From Chondromyces crocatus (GTDB taxonomy: Bacteria > Myxococcota_A > Polyangia > Polyangiales > Polyangiaceae), in assembly GCF_001189295.1 (NCBI RefSeq), contig NZ_CP012159.1, forward strand, positions 2,246,001-2,310,000: 64,000 bases of DNA. Direction: 5' to 3'. Shown piece by piece: positions 16,228 through 25,062 of the stretch. Numbering within the stretch: the first letter of the stretch is position 1; each line of letters opens with the position of its first letter. Position numbers and translations under genes: made by a program. The notes under the pieces were generated by a model that was given only the letters and a program-made list of their open reading frames with translations, was not told where the DNA came from and did not search any database.

Positions 16228-18390
16228 ATGAGTCAGGGAAACAGTACGTCCGGGGGAGCTCCGAGCGACAAGAAGGACGCGCAGCTCGAGGCGTATCGTG
16301 AGAATGCAGGCGAAGGGTTTCTGACGACGGACCAGGGGATCCGGGTCAACGACACGGACAACTCGCTGAAGGTGGGGGAGCGGGGACCAACGCTCCTCGA
16401 AGACTTCCATTTTCGCGAGAAGATCATGCGGTTCGATCACGAACGCATCCCCGAACGCGTGGTCCACGCGCGCGGCTCCGGGGCGCATGGGCACTTCCAG
16501 GTGTACGAGTCGCTGGCCGACCTGACGCGGGCGAAGTTCCTTCAGGATCCTGCGCGCAAGACGCCGGTCTTCGTGCGCTTCTCGACGGTGGCGGGGTCGC
16601 GCGGCTCGGCGGACACGGTGCGGGACGTACGCGGGTTTGCGGTGAAGTTCTACACGGACGAGGGGAACTTCGACCTGGTGGGGAACAACATCCCGGTGTT
16701 CTTCATCCAGGATGGGATCAAGTTCCCGGACGTGATCCACGCGGCGAAGCCGGAGCCGCACAACGAGATGCCGCAGGCCGCGACGGCGCACGACTCGTTC
16801 TGGGACTTCGCGTCCCTCCAGACGGAGACGACGCACATGTTGATGTGGGCGCTGTCCGACCGGGCCATTCCGCGCAGCTTGCGGATGATGGAGGGCTTCG
16901 GGGTGCACACGTTCCGGCTGGTGAACGCGCACGGGCGGTCGCGGTTCGTGAAGTTCCACTGGAAGCCGTTGCTCGGCGTTCACTCGCTGGTCTGGGACGA
17001 GGCGCAGAAGATCTCGGGGAAGGATCCGGACTTCCACCGGCGGGACCTGTGGGAGGCGATCGAGAAGGGGAGCTACCCCGAGTACGAGCTGGGGCTGCAG
17101 ATCGTGGAGGAGGACGATGCCGAGAAGCTCGGGATCGACCTGCTCGACGCGACGAAGCTCATCCCGGAGGAGGTGGTGCCGGTGCGGCGCGTCGGGAAGC
17201 TGACGCTGACGAGGAACCCGGACAACTTCTTCGCGGAGACGGAGCAGGTGGCGTTCTGCGTGTCGAACGTGGTCCCCGGGATCGATGTGACCGACGATCC
17301 GCTGATGCAGGCGCGCTTGTTCTCGTACCTCGATACGCAGATCACGCGGCTCGGGGGGCCGAACTTCGCGCAGATCCCCATCAACCAGCCGGTGGCGCCG
17401 GTCGACAACCACCAGCAGGACGGGTTCCACCAGCACCGCATCCCGCGGCGCCGCGCAAACTACACGGTGAACTCGCTGGGCGGTGGGTGCCCGCACCTCG
17501 CGAACCTGGCGAACGGGGGGTACGTGCACTACCCGGAGCGGGTCGAGGGGGAGAAGATCCGGAAGCGGGCGGAGAGCTTCGGGGACCACTTCAGCCAGGC
17601 GCGGCTCTTCTGGGTGAGCATGTCGGCGCCGGAGAAGGAGCACATCGTGAAGGCGGCGCGCTTCGAGCTGGGCAAGGTGGAGAGCCTGGAGGTGCGCCAG
17701 CGGATGGTGGCGAACTTCGTCGAGGTGGACATGGGCCTCGCCAAGATGGTGGCCGAGGGCATCGGGGTGGACGTGCAGGCGGCGGTGAAGTTCGTGGGGA
17801 AGCGGAACACGAAGCCGGCGGTGGCCGGGGCGCCTTCGCCCGCGCTGAGCATGGAGAACACCGTGAAGGGGTCGGTGGCGACCCGGAAGGTGGCGGCGCT
17901 GGTCGCCGATGGGGTGAGCGCAGCCGAGCTGAAGGATGTGAAGACGGCGCTGGAGGCGGCCGGGGCGCAGCTGGAGGTGGTCGGTCCGCGGCTGGGGGCG
18001 GTGAAGACGGCGGAGGGAGGCTCGGAGGCGGTGACGATGGCGCTGCCGACGGTCGCGTCGGTGCTGTTCGACGCGGTGCTGATCCCCGGTGGGAAGGCGA
18101 GCGTGGAGGCGCTCCTCCAGGACGGGGCCGCGCTGCACTTCGTGAACGAGGCGTTCAAGCACTACAAGACGGTGGGCGCGACGGGGGAGGGGGTGGACCT
18201 CGTGCGCGGGGCCGCGTTCGCGGGGGTCGCGCTGGCGGACGCGGGCGGCAAGCAAGGGCAGGTGACCTCGCAAGGGGTGGTGACGTCGCAAGGGGCGCCC
18301 GATCTGGGGGCGTTCGCGAAGGCGTTCCTCCAGGCCCTGGGGCAGCATCGGCACTGGGACCGGCCCGGGGCGGAGCGGGTCCCGGCCTGA
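16228..18390 (+). CDS. katE: Large-subunit (HPII-type) haem catalase with C-terminal DJ-1/PfpI-like domain
   Basis: It dismutates hydrogen peroxide. The length of 720 aa is typical of clade 2 catalases. Catalytic His80 lies in RVVHARGSGAHGHF, Asn153 in VGNNIPVFFIQDG, and the haem-ligand Tyr367 in RLFSYLDTQ. Their spacing is the same as in E. coli HPII. A flavodoxin-like DJ-1/PfpI domain follows from about residue 540. Position 344, equivalent to HPII His392, is Cys (AFCVSN). The start was chosen by the RBS GGAGGAGGA 6-7 bases before ATG 16228; the frame is open farther upstream but overlaps the divergent gene. It is probably induced in stationary phase or by oxidative stress, but no operator is seen. 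Confidence 0.95.
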   Translation: MSQGNSTSGGAPSDKKDAQLEAYRENAGEGFLTTDQGIRVNDTDNSLKVGERGPTLLEDFHFREKIMRFDHERIPERVVHARGSGAHGHFQVYESLADLTRAKFLQDPARKTPVFVRFSTVAGSRGSADTVRDVRGFAVKFYTDEGNFDLVGNNIPVFFIQDGIKFPDVIHAAKPEPHNEMPQAATAHDSFWDFASLQTETTHMLMWALSDRAIPRSLRMMEGFGVHTFRLVNAHGRSRFVKFHWKPLLGVHSLVWDEAQKISGKDPDFHRRDLWEAIEKGSYPEYELGLQIVEEDDAEKLGIDLLDATKLIPEEVVPVRRVGKLTLTRNPDNFFAETEQVAFCVSNVVPGIDVTDDPLMQARLFSYLDTQITRLGGPNFAQIPINQPVAPVDNHQQDGFHQHRIPRRRANYTVNSLGGGCPHLANLANGGYVHYPERVEGEKIRKRAESFGDHFSQARLFWVSMSAPEKEHIVKAARFELGKVESLEVRQRMVANFVEVDMGLAKMVAEGIGVDVQAAVKFVGKRNTKPAVAGAPSPALSMENTVKGSVATRKVAALVADGVSAAELKDVKTALEAAGAQLEVVGPRLGAVKTAEGGSEAVTMALPTVASVLFDAVLIPGGKASVEALLQDGAALHFVNEAFKHYKTVGATGEGVDLVRGAAFAGVALADAGGKQGQVTSQGVVTSQGAPDLGAFAKAFLQALGQHRHWDRPGAERVPA

Positions 18391-18575
18391 GCCGAGCGGT
18401 TCGTCCGCGGGACGTCGGCGCTGGGCAGCAGCGGGCGGCAGCGGGCGGAAGCTGGGTGGCAGCGGGTTGGCACCGGGCAGCGGGACACCTCTGCTCGGTG
18501 GCCGTTCTGGCAGCGCGTTCGTAAACGTGCGCAAGAACTGGCCTTTCACATGCTGGCGCCGTAAAGTGCCAGCCG

Positions 18576-19658
18576 ATGCGTCGCGCTCACGTCCTGCTCG
18601 TCGAGAAGAATCAGGCCTTGCTCGGGAGCTTCGCTCCGAAGCCCGCCACCGCTGATCAAATCGGGGAGATCGAGCGTCTGCTCGGACGTCCGCTGCCGCC
18701 TTCGTACCGCGCGTTCGTCGAGGAGCTGGGGCACGTGGCCTGGCCGCTCGAGATCTTCGTGGCGTCGCAGCAGCCCGAGGCCAGCCTGCCGAAGCACCTG
18801 ATCGCGTTCGCGGACGCGGGCGAGGGTTGCTACCACTGTTTCGATCTGCGGACCGAGCCCGAGCCGTGGGGTGAGAAGGCCCAGGAGATGGGGATCACCT
18901 TCTGGAACCCCGAGGAGCCCGAGGAGGAAGACGAGGACATTTCGCCTTCGGCGGAGCCGTTCTCGGAGTGGCTGGACGAGCAGATCGACGAGGCGCTCTG
19001 GGCCGAGGTAGAGGCGCGGCGCGAGAAGCTCGCCGAGGCGCTCGCGCCGAATGCCGAGGGGGCGCGCGCGCTGTCGCTGGAGGAGGCGCAGCACGTGGCC
19101 GAACAGCTCGGGGTGGAGCTGCCTGCCGACTACCTGTGGTTCACGACGACGCTGGGGTCGATCAGCAAGCCGGTGAAGATCGTGGACGCGGCGGCGCTGG
19201 CGTCGCTGACCGGGGCGATGCGGCGGGATCATCCGCGGGTGCCCGGAGGGCTCGTGGCGTTCGCGCTGGAGAGGCCGGGGCGGTACGCGGCGTTCACGCG
19301 GGAAGGGCGAATCTCCTGGGTGGGTGGGGCGACTGCGGGCAAGAAGGCGACGCCGGAGCCCGAGCTGTCGTTCACGGACTACCTGGAGCGCGTGCTCACG
19401 ATGAAGCCCAGCGAGGGGGCGCAAGAGGCGGAGCCGGTCCAAGATCCGGTGGTCGCCTCCAAGCGGTTCCTGCAGATGCTCCTCGACAAGGAGCTGATCG
19501 AGGTGGAGCCGACGTTCGAGATCGACGAGGCGGCGGAGCAGCTCGCAGCGGCGCGGCTGTCGCCGAGGCGCTTGATCGGGTGGCTGATGGACCGGCGCGA
19601 CATCGCCGAGGTGTTCGTCTCCGACGACGAGCTGATGGCGCTGATCAAGGCGCTCTGA
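18576..19658 (+). CDS. SMI1/KNR4 (SUKH) family protein, probably two SUKH-like halves
   Basis: The first half has the SUKH signature IGEIERLLGRPLPPSYRAFVEELG and later GCYHCFDLRT. The second half repeats the pattern weakly (QLGVELPADYLWFTTTLG, ... GRYAAFTREG). An acidic stretch (EEPEEEDEDISP) separates them. SUKH proteins often act as immunity proteins to contact-dependent toxins, but no toxin gene is adjacent, so the role may be general regulation. The ATG at 18576 follows an inverted repeat GCTGGC/GCCAGC that may influence translation. The protein is cytoplasmic, with no signal peptide. Confidence 0.75.
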   Translation: MRRAHVLLVEKNQALLGSFAPKPATADQIGEIERLLGRPLPPSYRAFVEELGHVAWPLEIFVASQQPEASLPKHLIAFADAGEGCYHCFDLRTEPEPWGEKAQEMGITFWNPEEPEEEDEDISPSAEPFSEWLDEQIDEALWAEVEARREKLAEALAPNAEGARALSLEEAQHVAEQLGVELPADYLWFTTTLGSISKPVKIVDAAALASLTGAMRRDHPRVPGGLVAFALERPGRYAAFTREGRISWVGGATAGKKATPEPELSFTDYLERVLTMKPSEGAQEAEPVQDPVVASKRFLQMLLDKELIEVEPTFEIDEAAEQLAAARLSPRRLIGWLMDRRDIAEVFVSDDELMALIKAL

Positions 19659-19731
19659 CGTCGGACCTGACGCGCGTGACATCACCGCGAGGAGCGAGCG
19701 GCCCAGCCGCCCGCGCCTCGATGCCCGTGGC

Positions 19732-21534
19732 TCAGGGGAGCCTGCAGACGTAGCGACCGTCGGAGGTGCAGAAGAGGTCGTTCCACTGGCCTCCACCCGT
19801 CAGGTGGACGCAGTGCTCGTCGTCGGCGTAGTTGTTCGGCTCGCCCGAGGCCCAGTCGGTGTAGTCGAGCGGTGAGCCGTCGGTCCAGACGAAGGTCCCT
19901 TCCTGGGCCTGGTCGTGGAGGCCGATCCACCAGGTGCCCCCGCCGATGGTGTTGACGCGGGAGACGACGAGGTTGCGGGTCGCCTGGTCGTGCAAAGAGA
20001 TCAGGTGTCCCCCCTGGGCGACGCAGTCGGCTTCGGCAGCGGCCCAAGTGCGCGGCTGGAAGCAGAAGGCAAGGGTGCCCCCGCCGGGAGCGGCCTCGGT
20101 GACGCACTGGGGGCAGGAGGGATCGTTGTCCCATACGCCATCGCAGTCGTCGTCACGGAGATTGCACTGCTCGGGAGCCCCCGGGTACACGCTGGGGTCA
20201 TTGTCGTTGCAGTCCTCGCCGCAGCCGGAGAAGCCGTCCTGGTCTGCGTCGATGGCAGAGGGGTCGACGCAGACCAGCCGCTCCTGGACGCTGTCGGGGC
20301 GGTTCCTGAGGAAGTGGATGGTCGCGGCGATGCTGGAGGCGACGGCGTCGTCGCTGACCTCCTTGCGATGGTCGTCGAGCACGGCATCCCAGAGGAACGG
20401 TTCGAGCGCCGTCGCTTGCGCCACCAGGTCGAGCTCCGCGGCGCGCGCGATGACCTCCTCGTAGGTCTGGGCGAGCCGCTGGCGGCAGGGCGTGGACGCG
20501 ACGCACATCTCCTGGATCCTGCCGTACGCGGCGAAGGGATCGAGGTGGTCGCTGAAGGTCTGATCGATGCCCCAGGGGATGAAGAGCCAGCGGTCGTCGG
20601 AGGGGCGGCGATAGATGAAGTAATTGTTCCGCCAGTTGGCGTAGCCATCCCAGTGGCCGATGTACAGCTCGGTGGCGGCGAACCGCAGGTATTCGTCGAC
20701 GTCGATGTGAGGCGCGACGTCGGTGAGGAAGGTGTCCGGGTTGGTCATCCCGTCGAGGGCCTGGGCGAGCTCGGTGAGGTCGGCAAAGCCGATGTCGTCG
20801 CCGTTGTCCTGATCGAAGCTGCCCTCCAGCCCGACGAAGAGGTCGCTGCCGTATTCGCCTTCGTACAGGTTGCCCTTGTCGCTTCCGAACCAGGTGTTCA
20901 GGAAGCCGGGGTTGTCGGTGGACTCGACGGGGGCGTACAGGCCGAAGGGCTCGCCATTGACGTGGAGCGTCGCGTGGGCCGAGCGCGGGGCGGGGACGTC
21001 CATGGCGTGGAAGAGGGGGTAGCCCACGCGCTCGTGGATCATGCTCGGGTCCTGCACCATGTTGTTGATGGCGAGCTTCTCCAGGCCGAGGAACCGCTGC
21101 TTCTTGGTGAATTTGTCGAATTTGAGCAGGAATGCCGTCTTCTGGTCGAGGGAGCGGAAGGAGCCCGCTCTGCCCTTGATCCGGACGCCGATGTTCTGCA
21201 GCGCAATGGTCTCGCCGTCGAGTTCGACGGTGAGGTCGCCCTTCACGTATTCGTAGGGCGTCGCGGAGAGTTCGTCGAGGCTCTCCTGCGTCATGGTGAT
21301 CTCGAAGCGCGGGATGCTCGTGCCCGCGAAGAGTGGCGCGGCAGGGTCCGCGAGCGGGCCCGAGCCGCCGGAGCCACCCGAGCCGCCGGGACCGGTCGGG
21401 TTGGTGTCGCCGCCGGCACCGCCTTCCCCGGCGTGGCCTGCGCCGCCGTCCGAAGGCGTGCCTTCGCCGCAGGCGGCGGGCAGGAGGGCGAAGGTGAGGA
21501 GGAAGGGCAAGGTTGCAAGGGGATGACACCGCAT
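19732..21534 (-). CDS. CotH-kinase-like lipoprotein with metal-binding motif and C-type lectin domain
   Basis: The signal peptide MRCHPLATLPFLL... ends LLPAAC, a lipobox. A Gly/Ser-rich linker follows, then a CotH domain (residues ~80-430: IRIKGRAG-like GVRIKGRAGSFRSLDQK, LAINNMVQDPSMIHERVGY, FIPWGIDQTF). Next is a MopE-like Asp/Asn-rich motif (DADQDGFSGCGEDCNDND..CDGVWDND). Last comes a C-type lectin domain (residues ~490-600: TWWIGLHDQ, WASGEPNNYADDEHCVHL, WNDLFC). CotH proteins are atypical kinases that phosphorylate secreted proteins; here the usual PWDxD reads PWGID, so activity is uncertain. The ATG at 21534 is preferred over an upstream one at 21642 because it starts the signal peptide. 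Confidence 0.85.
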   Translation of the reverse strand: MRCHPLATLPFLLTFALLPAACGEGTPSDGGAGHAGEGGAGGDTNPTGPGGSGGSGGSGPLADPAAPLFAGTSIPRFEITMTQESLDELSATPYEYVKGDLTVELDGETIALQNIGVRIKGRAGSFRSLDQKTAFLLKFDKFTKKQRFLGLEKLAINNMVQDPSMIHERVGYPLFHAMDVPAPRSAHATLHVNGEPFGLYAPVESTDNPGFLNTWFGSDKGNLYEGEYGSDLFVGLEGSFDQDNGDDIGFADLTELAQALDGMTNPDTFLTDVAPHIDVDEYLRFAATELYIGHWDGYANWRNNYFIYRRPSDDRWLFIPWGIDQTFSDHLDPFAAYGRIQEMCVASTPCRQRLAQTYEEVIARAAELDLVAQATALEPFLWDAVLDDHRKEVSDDAVASSIAATIHFLRNRPDSVQERLVCVDPSAIDADQDGFSGCGEDCNDNDPSVYPGAPEQCNLRDDDCDGVWDNDPSCPQCVTEAAPGGGTLAFCFQPRTWAAAEADCVAQGGHLISLHDQATRNLVVSRVNTIGGGTWWIGLHDQAQEGTFVWTDGSPLDYTDWASGEPNNYADDEHCVHLTGGGQWNDLFCTSDGRYVCRLP

Positions 21535-21738
21535 GACGAAGCGCAGGATACGCGCTTTTCGCAGATCGACGACAGGCGGTCTCGGCGGAACGCTGCTTCG
21601 GGGAATGCCCTGATCCGTCAATGCGATGCGCTGTCGATTCACGGATCGCGGTGACGTTGCTGCATTGGCGAGGCGTTCGTGCTGCTCGTCCGTCTGGCTG
21701 CGGTAGCCAACCGGGAGGCCGTAAAAGCAAGGCGTCCC

Positions 21739-21767
21739 TTGACAAGCGGCGCGTTGTTGAACATAAC
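21739..21767 (+). promoter_or_regulatory. Sigma70-type promoter of the siderophore-interacting gene
   Basis: TTGACA (21739-21744) is a perfect -35 element. Seventeen bases later is CATAAC (21762-21767), matching four of six -10 positions, in an AT-rich pocket. The start codon is about 98 bp downstream of the -10. It is the best consensus promoter seen in the window. Confidence 0.65.
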
Positions 21768-21775
21768 TTTCAACA
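21755..21775. promoter_or_regulatory. Palindrome TGTTGAA-N7-TTCAACA over the -10 element
   Basis: A perfect 7-bp inverted repeat with a 7-bp centre spans the -10 hexamer, the classical place for a repressor operator. It does not look like a Fur box. Which regulator binds is unknown. It was seen only once in the window. Confidence 0.55.
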
Positions 21776-21864
21776 GCGTTTGACGTGCTGCGCTGCGATC
21801 GCTCCCCACCGTGGAGGGCGGCGCGCGGCCGTCCTCATTTCGTCTCCGAGCGAGGAGCATTGCC

Positions 21865-22671
21865 ATGTCCCTGTCCGAACGTGTGTTTCGGCGTGGTCCC
21901 TTTCCGGTCAAGTTTCGCCTTCTCGAGGTCCAGCGGGTCACGCGGATCACGCCGCGCATGGCGCGGGTGACGCTCGGCGGTGCGGAACTGGAAGGGTTCC
22001 AGAGCGATGGGGCCGACGATCACGTGAAGGTCGCACTTCCGGTCGATGGAGAACGCGAGATCGCGGTGCCGACCATCGGGCCAGGAGGGCTGGTCTTTCC
22101 CGAAGGGAAGCCGCGCCCGGTGCTGCGCGATTACACGCCCCGCCGTCACGACGCCGCAGCGGGAGAGCTCGACCTCGATTTCGTCATTCACGGAGACGGG
22201 CCCGCGACGAGCTGGGCGGCGCAGGCGAAGCCAGGGGACCGGATCGGTGTGGGAGGGCCGCGGGGGTCGCTGGTGGTGGCGAAGGATTTCGACTGGTACT
22301 TGCTCGCAGGCGACGAGACGGCGCTGCCCGCCATCGGGCGGCGGCTGGAGGAGCTGCCTGCGGGGAGCCGCGCCATCGTGTTCGTGGAGGTGGAGGATGA
22401 GGGCGAGGAGCAGCGCTTCGTGACCCAGGCCGACGTGCAGGTCACCTGGCTGCACCGCCGTGGGGCGGAGGCGGGGACGACGGAGCTGCTCGAGAAGGCC
22501 ATCCGTGCGCTGTCATGGCCGTCTGGCGATGGCTTCGTGTGGGTGGCGGCAGAGAGCGGAACGGTGCGAACGATCCGCGACCACCTGCGCGACGAGCGCG
22601 GCGTGAACAAGGACTGGATGCGGGCGGTGGGGTACTGGAAGCGCGGCGTGTCCGATCATCACGACGGCTGA
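21865..22671 (+). CDS. Siderophore-interacting protein (ferric-siderophore reductase, SIP/ViuB family)
   Basis: It probably reduces Fe(III)-siderophore with FAD and NAD(P)H in the cytoplasm to release iron. The FAD-binding half contains PVLRDYTPRRHDAAAGELDLD and the VIHGDGPATSWAAQAKPGD segment typical of the family. The C-terminal SIP half contains SLVVAKDFDWYLLAGDETALPAI, VWVAAESGTVRTIR and the closing AVGYWKRG. The length (268 aa) is standard. The ATG at 21865 is preceded by GAGGAG at suitable spacing; an open frame extends to 21811 without a signal. No siderophore transporter is adjacent. Confidence 0.93.
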   Translation: MSLSERVFRRGPFPVKFRLLEVQRVTRITPRMARVTLGGAELEGFQSDGADDHVKVALPVDGEREIAVPTIGPGGLVFPEGKPRPVLRDYTPRRHDAAAGELDLDFVIHGDGPATSWAAQAKPGDRIGVGGPRGSLVVAKDFDWYLLAGDETALPAIGRRLEELPAGSRAIVFVEVEDEGEEQRFVTQADVQVTWLHRRGAEAGTTELLEKAIRALSWPSGDGFVWVAAESGTVRTIRDHLRDERGVNKDWMRAVGYWKRGVSDHHDG

Positions 22672-22690
22672 CGCCTCCGCGGTCCCGCGA

Positions 22691-22717
22691 CCTTGCAGCG
22701 GCCAGGAGGCTGCAAGG
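22691..22717. terminator. Hairpin between convergent genes
   Basis: CCTTGCAGC (22691-22699) pairs perfectly with GCTGCAAGG (22709-22717) around a 9-nt loop, in the 81-bp gap between convergent genes. There is no T-tract on either strand. It could act as a bidirectional RNA 3'-end structure. Confidence 0.5.
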
Positions 22718-22752
22718 AAGCGGTGCTGCGGTCTCCGTGTGGCAGGAAGGGC

Positions 22753-24066
22753 TCAGCCGCCGAGTGCGGCGTTGATGAGCGGCCCGACGATGCCCATGCC
22801 GGGATCCTCGTTGTTGTACCAGTTCTCGGGCTCGTAGACGCGGACGACCTTGTTCTCGTTGAGGAAGCGGCGGAGGAAGGTGTCCATCGAGACCATCTCG
22901 CTGCGACACTTCCAGCTCTGGCCCCAGGGCAGCTCGAAGCTCTCCCAGAACGTCTTCTTCTCCATCCGCTCACACGCATGGCTGCCGATGAAGGTGATGA
23001 TCGTGCTGCAATGGCTGGCGTTGATCTCGCGGTGATGCGGGATGAAGTAGCTGAAGTTGCTGTGCGCCTTGAGCTGGTTGACCAGCGAGTCCTGGTCCTG
23101 CTTCCAGCGCGTGAGCACCGCCTCCTGGTTGTTCGGCGTGTAGAAGCGCTCGTAGGAGAAGCGTGAGTAGTTGTAGTCGCGCGTGTAGGCGGTGTAGGCG
23201 AACTGGTCGTTCGGGTGGGCCTGGGCCACGGCCTTGTTGATGGTGCCCATGTCGTTCGGCGTGAAGCCGGAGGGGAGCCCCGTGAACACGGAGTCGAGCG
23301 CCCACGACTGACGGATCCTGTTGTGCAGCGGCTTCGAGTTGCTGCCCGTACCGGCGGCGGGGTAGATGGGGCCCGAGTCGTTCAGCGAATAGCCCTTCTG
23401 AGGGGCGATGATCTGGCGGACGAAGTGATAGCCAGCAGCCGTCGCCGTGCCGCCGGCGCTGAAGCCGGTGACGAGGAGCTTCTGCACGTTGGGGAACCGG
23501 GACTTGGCGTACTTGGCAGCGGCAATGGTGTTTTCGTAGCCGTTGTGGTGCCACCGGAGCGGCGGCTCCGCGCCCGTCGGGTCCGTGTACGTGGCGACGT
23601 TCTTGCCGACGTGCACGTCACCCGTGCAATACGGCAGGTAGACGATGTTCCAGTCCTTCGTGGGCAGGTCGGTGCGGCTACGCCCCGGGAGGCCAGGGTC
23701 GGCACCATTGACGAGGGGCGACACGTACTTCGCCGTGAATTGCTGCATGTAATCGTCACTGATTCCGTTCGGATTCGCGGCGCCCAGAAGGCCGGCGCGG
23801 CCGCTGCACGTGTCGTAGTCCCAGCAAGCGCCGCCTCCTTCGAGGAAGAACAGCACGTTCGGAGAGCTCGTGGTCCTGACGAAGAATTTGTACTGGGAGC
23901 CGTCGCCGCAGACGGCCCCAGGTGCTTCCACTTTCTGCCAGTTGTAGTTGTTGCCGCCGTCGACGATCGCGCCCAGTGCACCCTCGATGATCGCGGACGC
24001 GCCCGCGGTGCTCGACGCCGCCGTCATTGCCAGGAACCCGAGACCCATCAGGACATTACGCTGCAT
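22753..24066 (-). CDS. Secreted pectin acetylesterase/Notum-family carboxylesterase
   Basis: The N-terminal signal peptide ([19 protein letters not shown]) exports the protein. Family motifs are in order: [18 protein letters not shown] (oxyanion region), [14 protein letters not shown] (GDxHxG), [11 protein letters not shown] (nucleophile Ser in GFSAGG) and [15 protein letters not shown] near the catalytic His. The plant family removes acetyl groups from pectin, while animal Notum removes palmitoleate from Wnt. Bacterial members are mostly uncharacterised, so the substrate is open, though an acetylated polysaccharide is likely. An RBS GGAGG lies 7-8 bases before ATG 24066. Confidence 0.88.
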   Translation of the reverse strand: MQRNVLMGLGFLAMTAASSTAGASAIIEGALGAIVDGGNNYNWQKVEAPGAVCGDGSQYKFFVRTTSSPNVLFFLEGGGACWDYDTCSGRAGLLGAANPNGISDDYMQQFTAKYVSPLVNGADPGLPGRSRTDLPTKDWNIVYLPYCTGDVHVGKNVATYTDPTGAEPPLRWHHNGYENTIAAAKYAKSRFPNVQKLLVTGFSAGGTATAAGYHFVRQIIAPQKGYSLNDSGPIYPAAGTGSNSKPLHNRIRQSWALDSVFTGLPSGFTPNDMGTINKAVAQAHPNDQFAYTAYTRDYNYSRFSYERFYTPNNQEAVLTRWKQDQDSLVNQLKAHSNFSYFIPHHREINASHCSTIITFIGSHACERMEKKTFWESFELPWGQSWKCRSEMVSMDTFLRRFLNENKVVRVYEPENWYNNEDPGMGIVGPLINAALGG

Positions 24067-24230
24067 CAGCCATCCTCCGCTGTGTTGCTGGATGGCGAAA
24101 TGCTAGCCGGTCGAGGTCGACGTTGTATAGGTTCGAGGCGCAAAAGATGGCTCCGCAAGCGGCGGCTTTTTGCGCTCTTCCTGCGCTGAACGATCGAATT
24201 CGAGGGTGACGATCGTTGCGAGCGAAACTG

Positions 24231-24248
24231 TGAACCGGAAGCGGTTCA
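24231..24248. promoter_or_regulatory. Palindrome TGAACCG-N4-CGGTTCA in a divergent intergenic region
   Basis: A perfect 7-bp inverted repeat with a GAAG centre lies between the esterase gene (leftward) and the small membrane protein gene (rightward), in unusually AT-rich DNA for this window. It could be an operator controlling either gene. No -35/-10 pair is convincing beside it. Confidence 0.35.
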
Positions 24249-24335
24249 TCGATGCGTTGTAAAATGGTGACGCATGTGCTGTTGGCTGCGTCGCGTCATT
24301 GGTGCACGGCTTGTCAAAGCAGGGTGGGGCTCGGT

Positions 24336-25037
24336 ATGGTGCGGCGGATGCGCTCAGAGGCCCGGAACGGCGGTATGAAATGGGGCATTTTGGTCGTCCT
24401 CGGTGCCGGTGTGGCGTTCCTGGTCCTCCGGGGTGGGGCGGAAAAGGACACTGCGCCAGGAGGGGAGGCGCGTCCCGCGGCGTCGCAGACGACAGCGCCT
24501 GCCAGGGAACGTGTTGCCGAGGAGCGGTCGCGCGGGCTGGCGGCTCCCTCCGAGCCGGTGGGTACTGCGACGGAGGGCGCGCCTGGCGCACCGCCTGCGG
24601 GGGAGATCACCACGGATGGAGAGTACCCGGTGGATCTCGCGGCGCTCCGCACACGGATGCCTGACAACCTCTACTGGCTGCTCGGCGCACCGACGGAAGA
24701 CCCGGCGGTGCTCCAGCAGCGGAGCGAGGAGGAGGTGCGCTGGAACGAGATGCTCGGGAAGGTGCAGTCGGGCACGGCGTCGGACGAGGAGATCGACCAG
24801 TACTACGATCACAAGCGGCGCGTGTCGGAGGATTACCTCGCGTTCGCGAACGCCGTGCTCGAGGAGCACCGTTCGCGGCTGCCCGAGCGCGATGTGGGGA
24901 TGTACGAGCTGAGTCAGAACCTGCACAAGGCTCGTCTCGCCGAGATTCCACGCCAGATCGAGGATGCGCGCGCGCGAAAGCAAGCGCAGGATGCGCGGCG
25001 CGAAGCCTGGCGCAAGGGTGGGGGCTCAGGAGACTGA
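24336..25037 (+). CDS. Single-pass membrane protein of unknown function
   Basis: A basic N-terminus (MVRRMRSEARN) precedes one hydrophobic segment (GILVVLGAGVAFLVL), giving a signal-anchor topology. A disordered Pro/Ala/Glu-rich linker follows, then a helical C-terminal domain rich in charged residues (EEVRWNEMLGKVQSGTASDE and KARLAEIPRQIEDARARKQA). No family is recognised. The start is uncertain: ATGs at 24252, 24264, 24336, 24348 and 24375 are all in frame, and 24375 would begin right at the membrane segment. Confidence 0.65.
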   Translation: MVRRMRSEARNGGMKWGILVVLGAGVAFLVLRGGAEKDTAPGGEARPAASQTTAPARERVAEERSRGLAAPSEPVGTATEGAPGAPPAGEITTDGEYPVDLAALRTRMPDNLYWLLGAPTEDPAVLQQRSEEEVRWNEMLGKVQSGTASDEEIDQYYDHKRRVSEDYLAFANAVLEEHRSRLPERDVGMYELSQNLHKARLAEIPRQIEDARARKQAQDARREAWRKGGGSGD

Positions 25038-25062
25038 GCCATCGAGCCGTGGAGGAGTGCGT

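Larger units (their letters stand above)
21535..21864. other. Divergent intergenic region between the CotH-lectin and siderophore-interacting genes
   Basis: This 330-bp region contains a good rightward promoter (21739-21767) with an overlapping palindrome, and a 5' untranslated leader of about 90 nt. The leftward promoter of the CotH-lectin gene should lie between 21535 and about 21700 but no consensus stands out. No further gene is seen. Confidence 0.6.
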
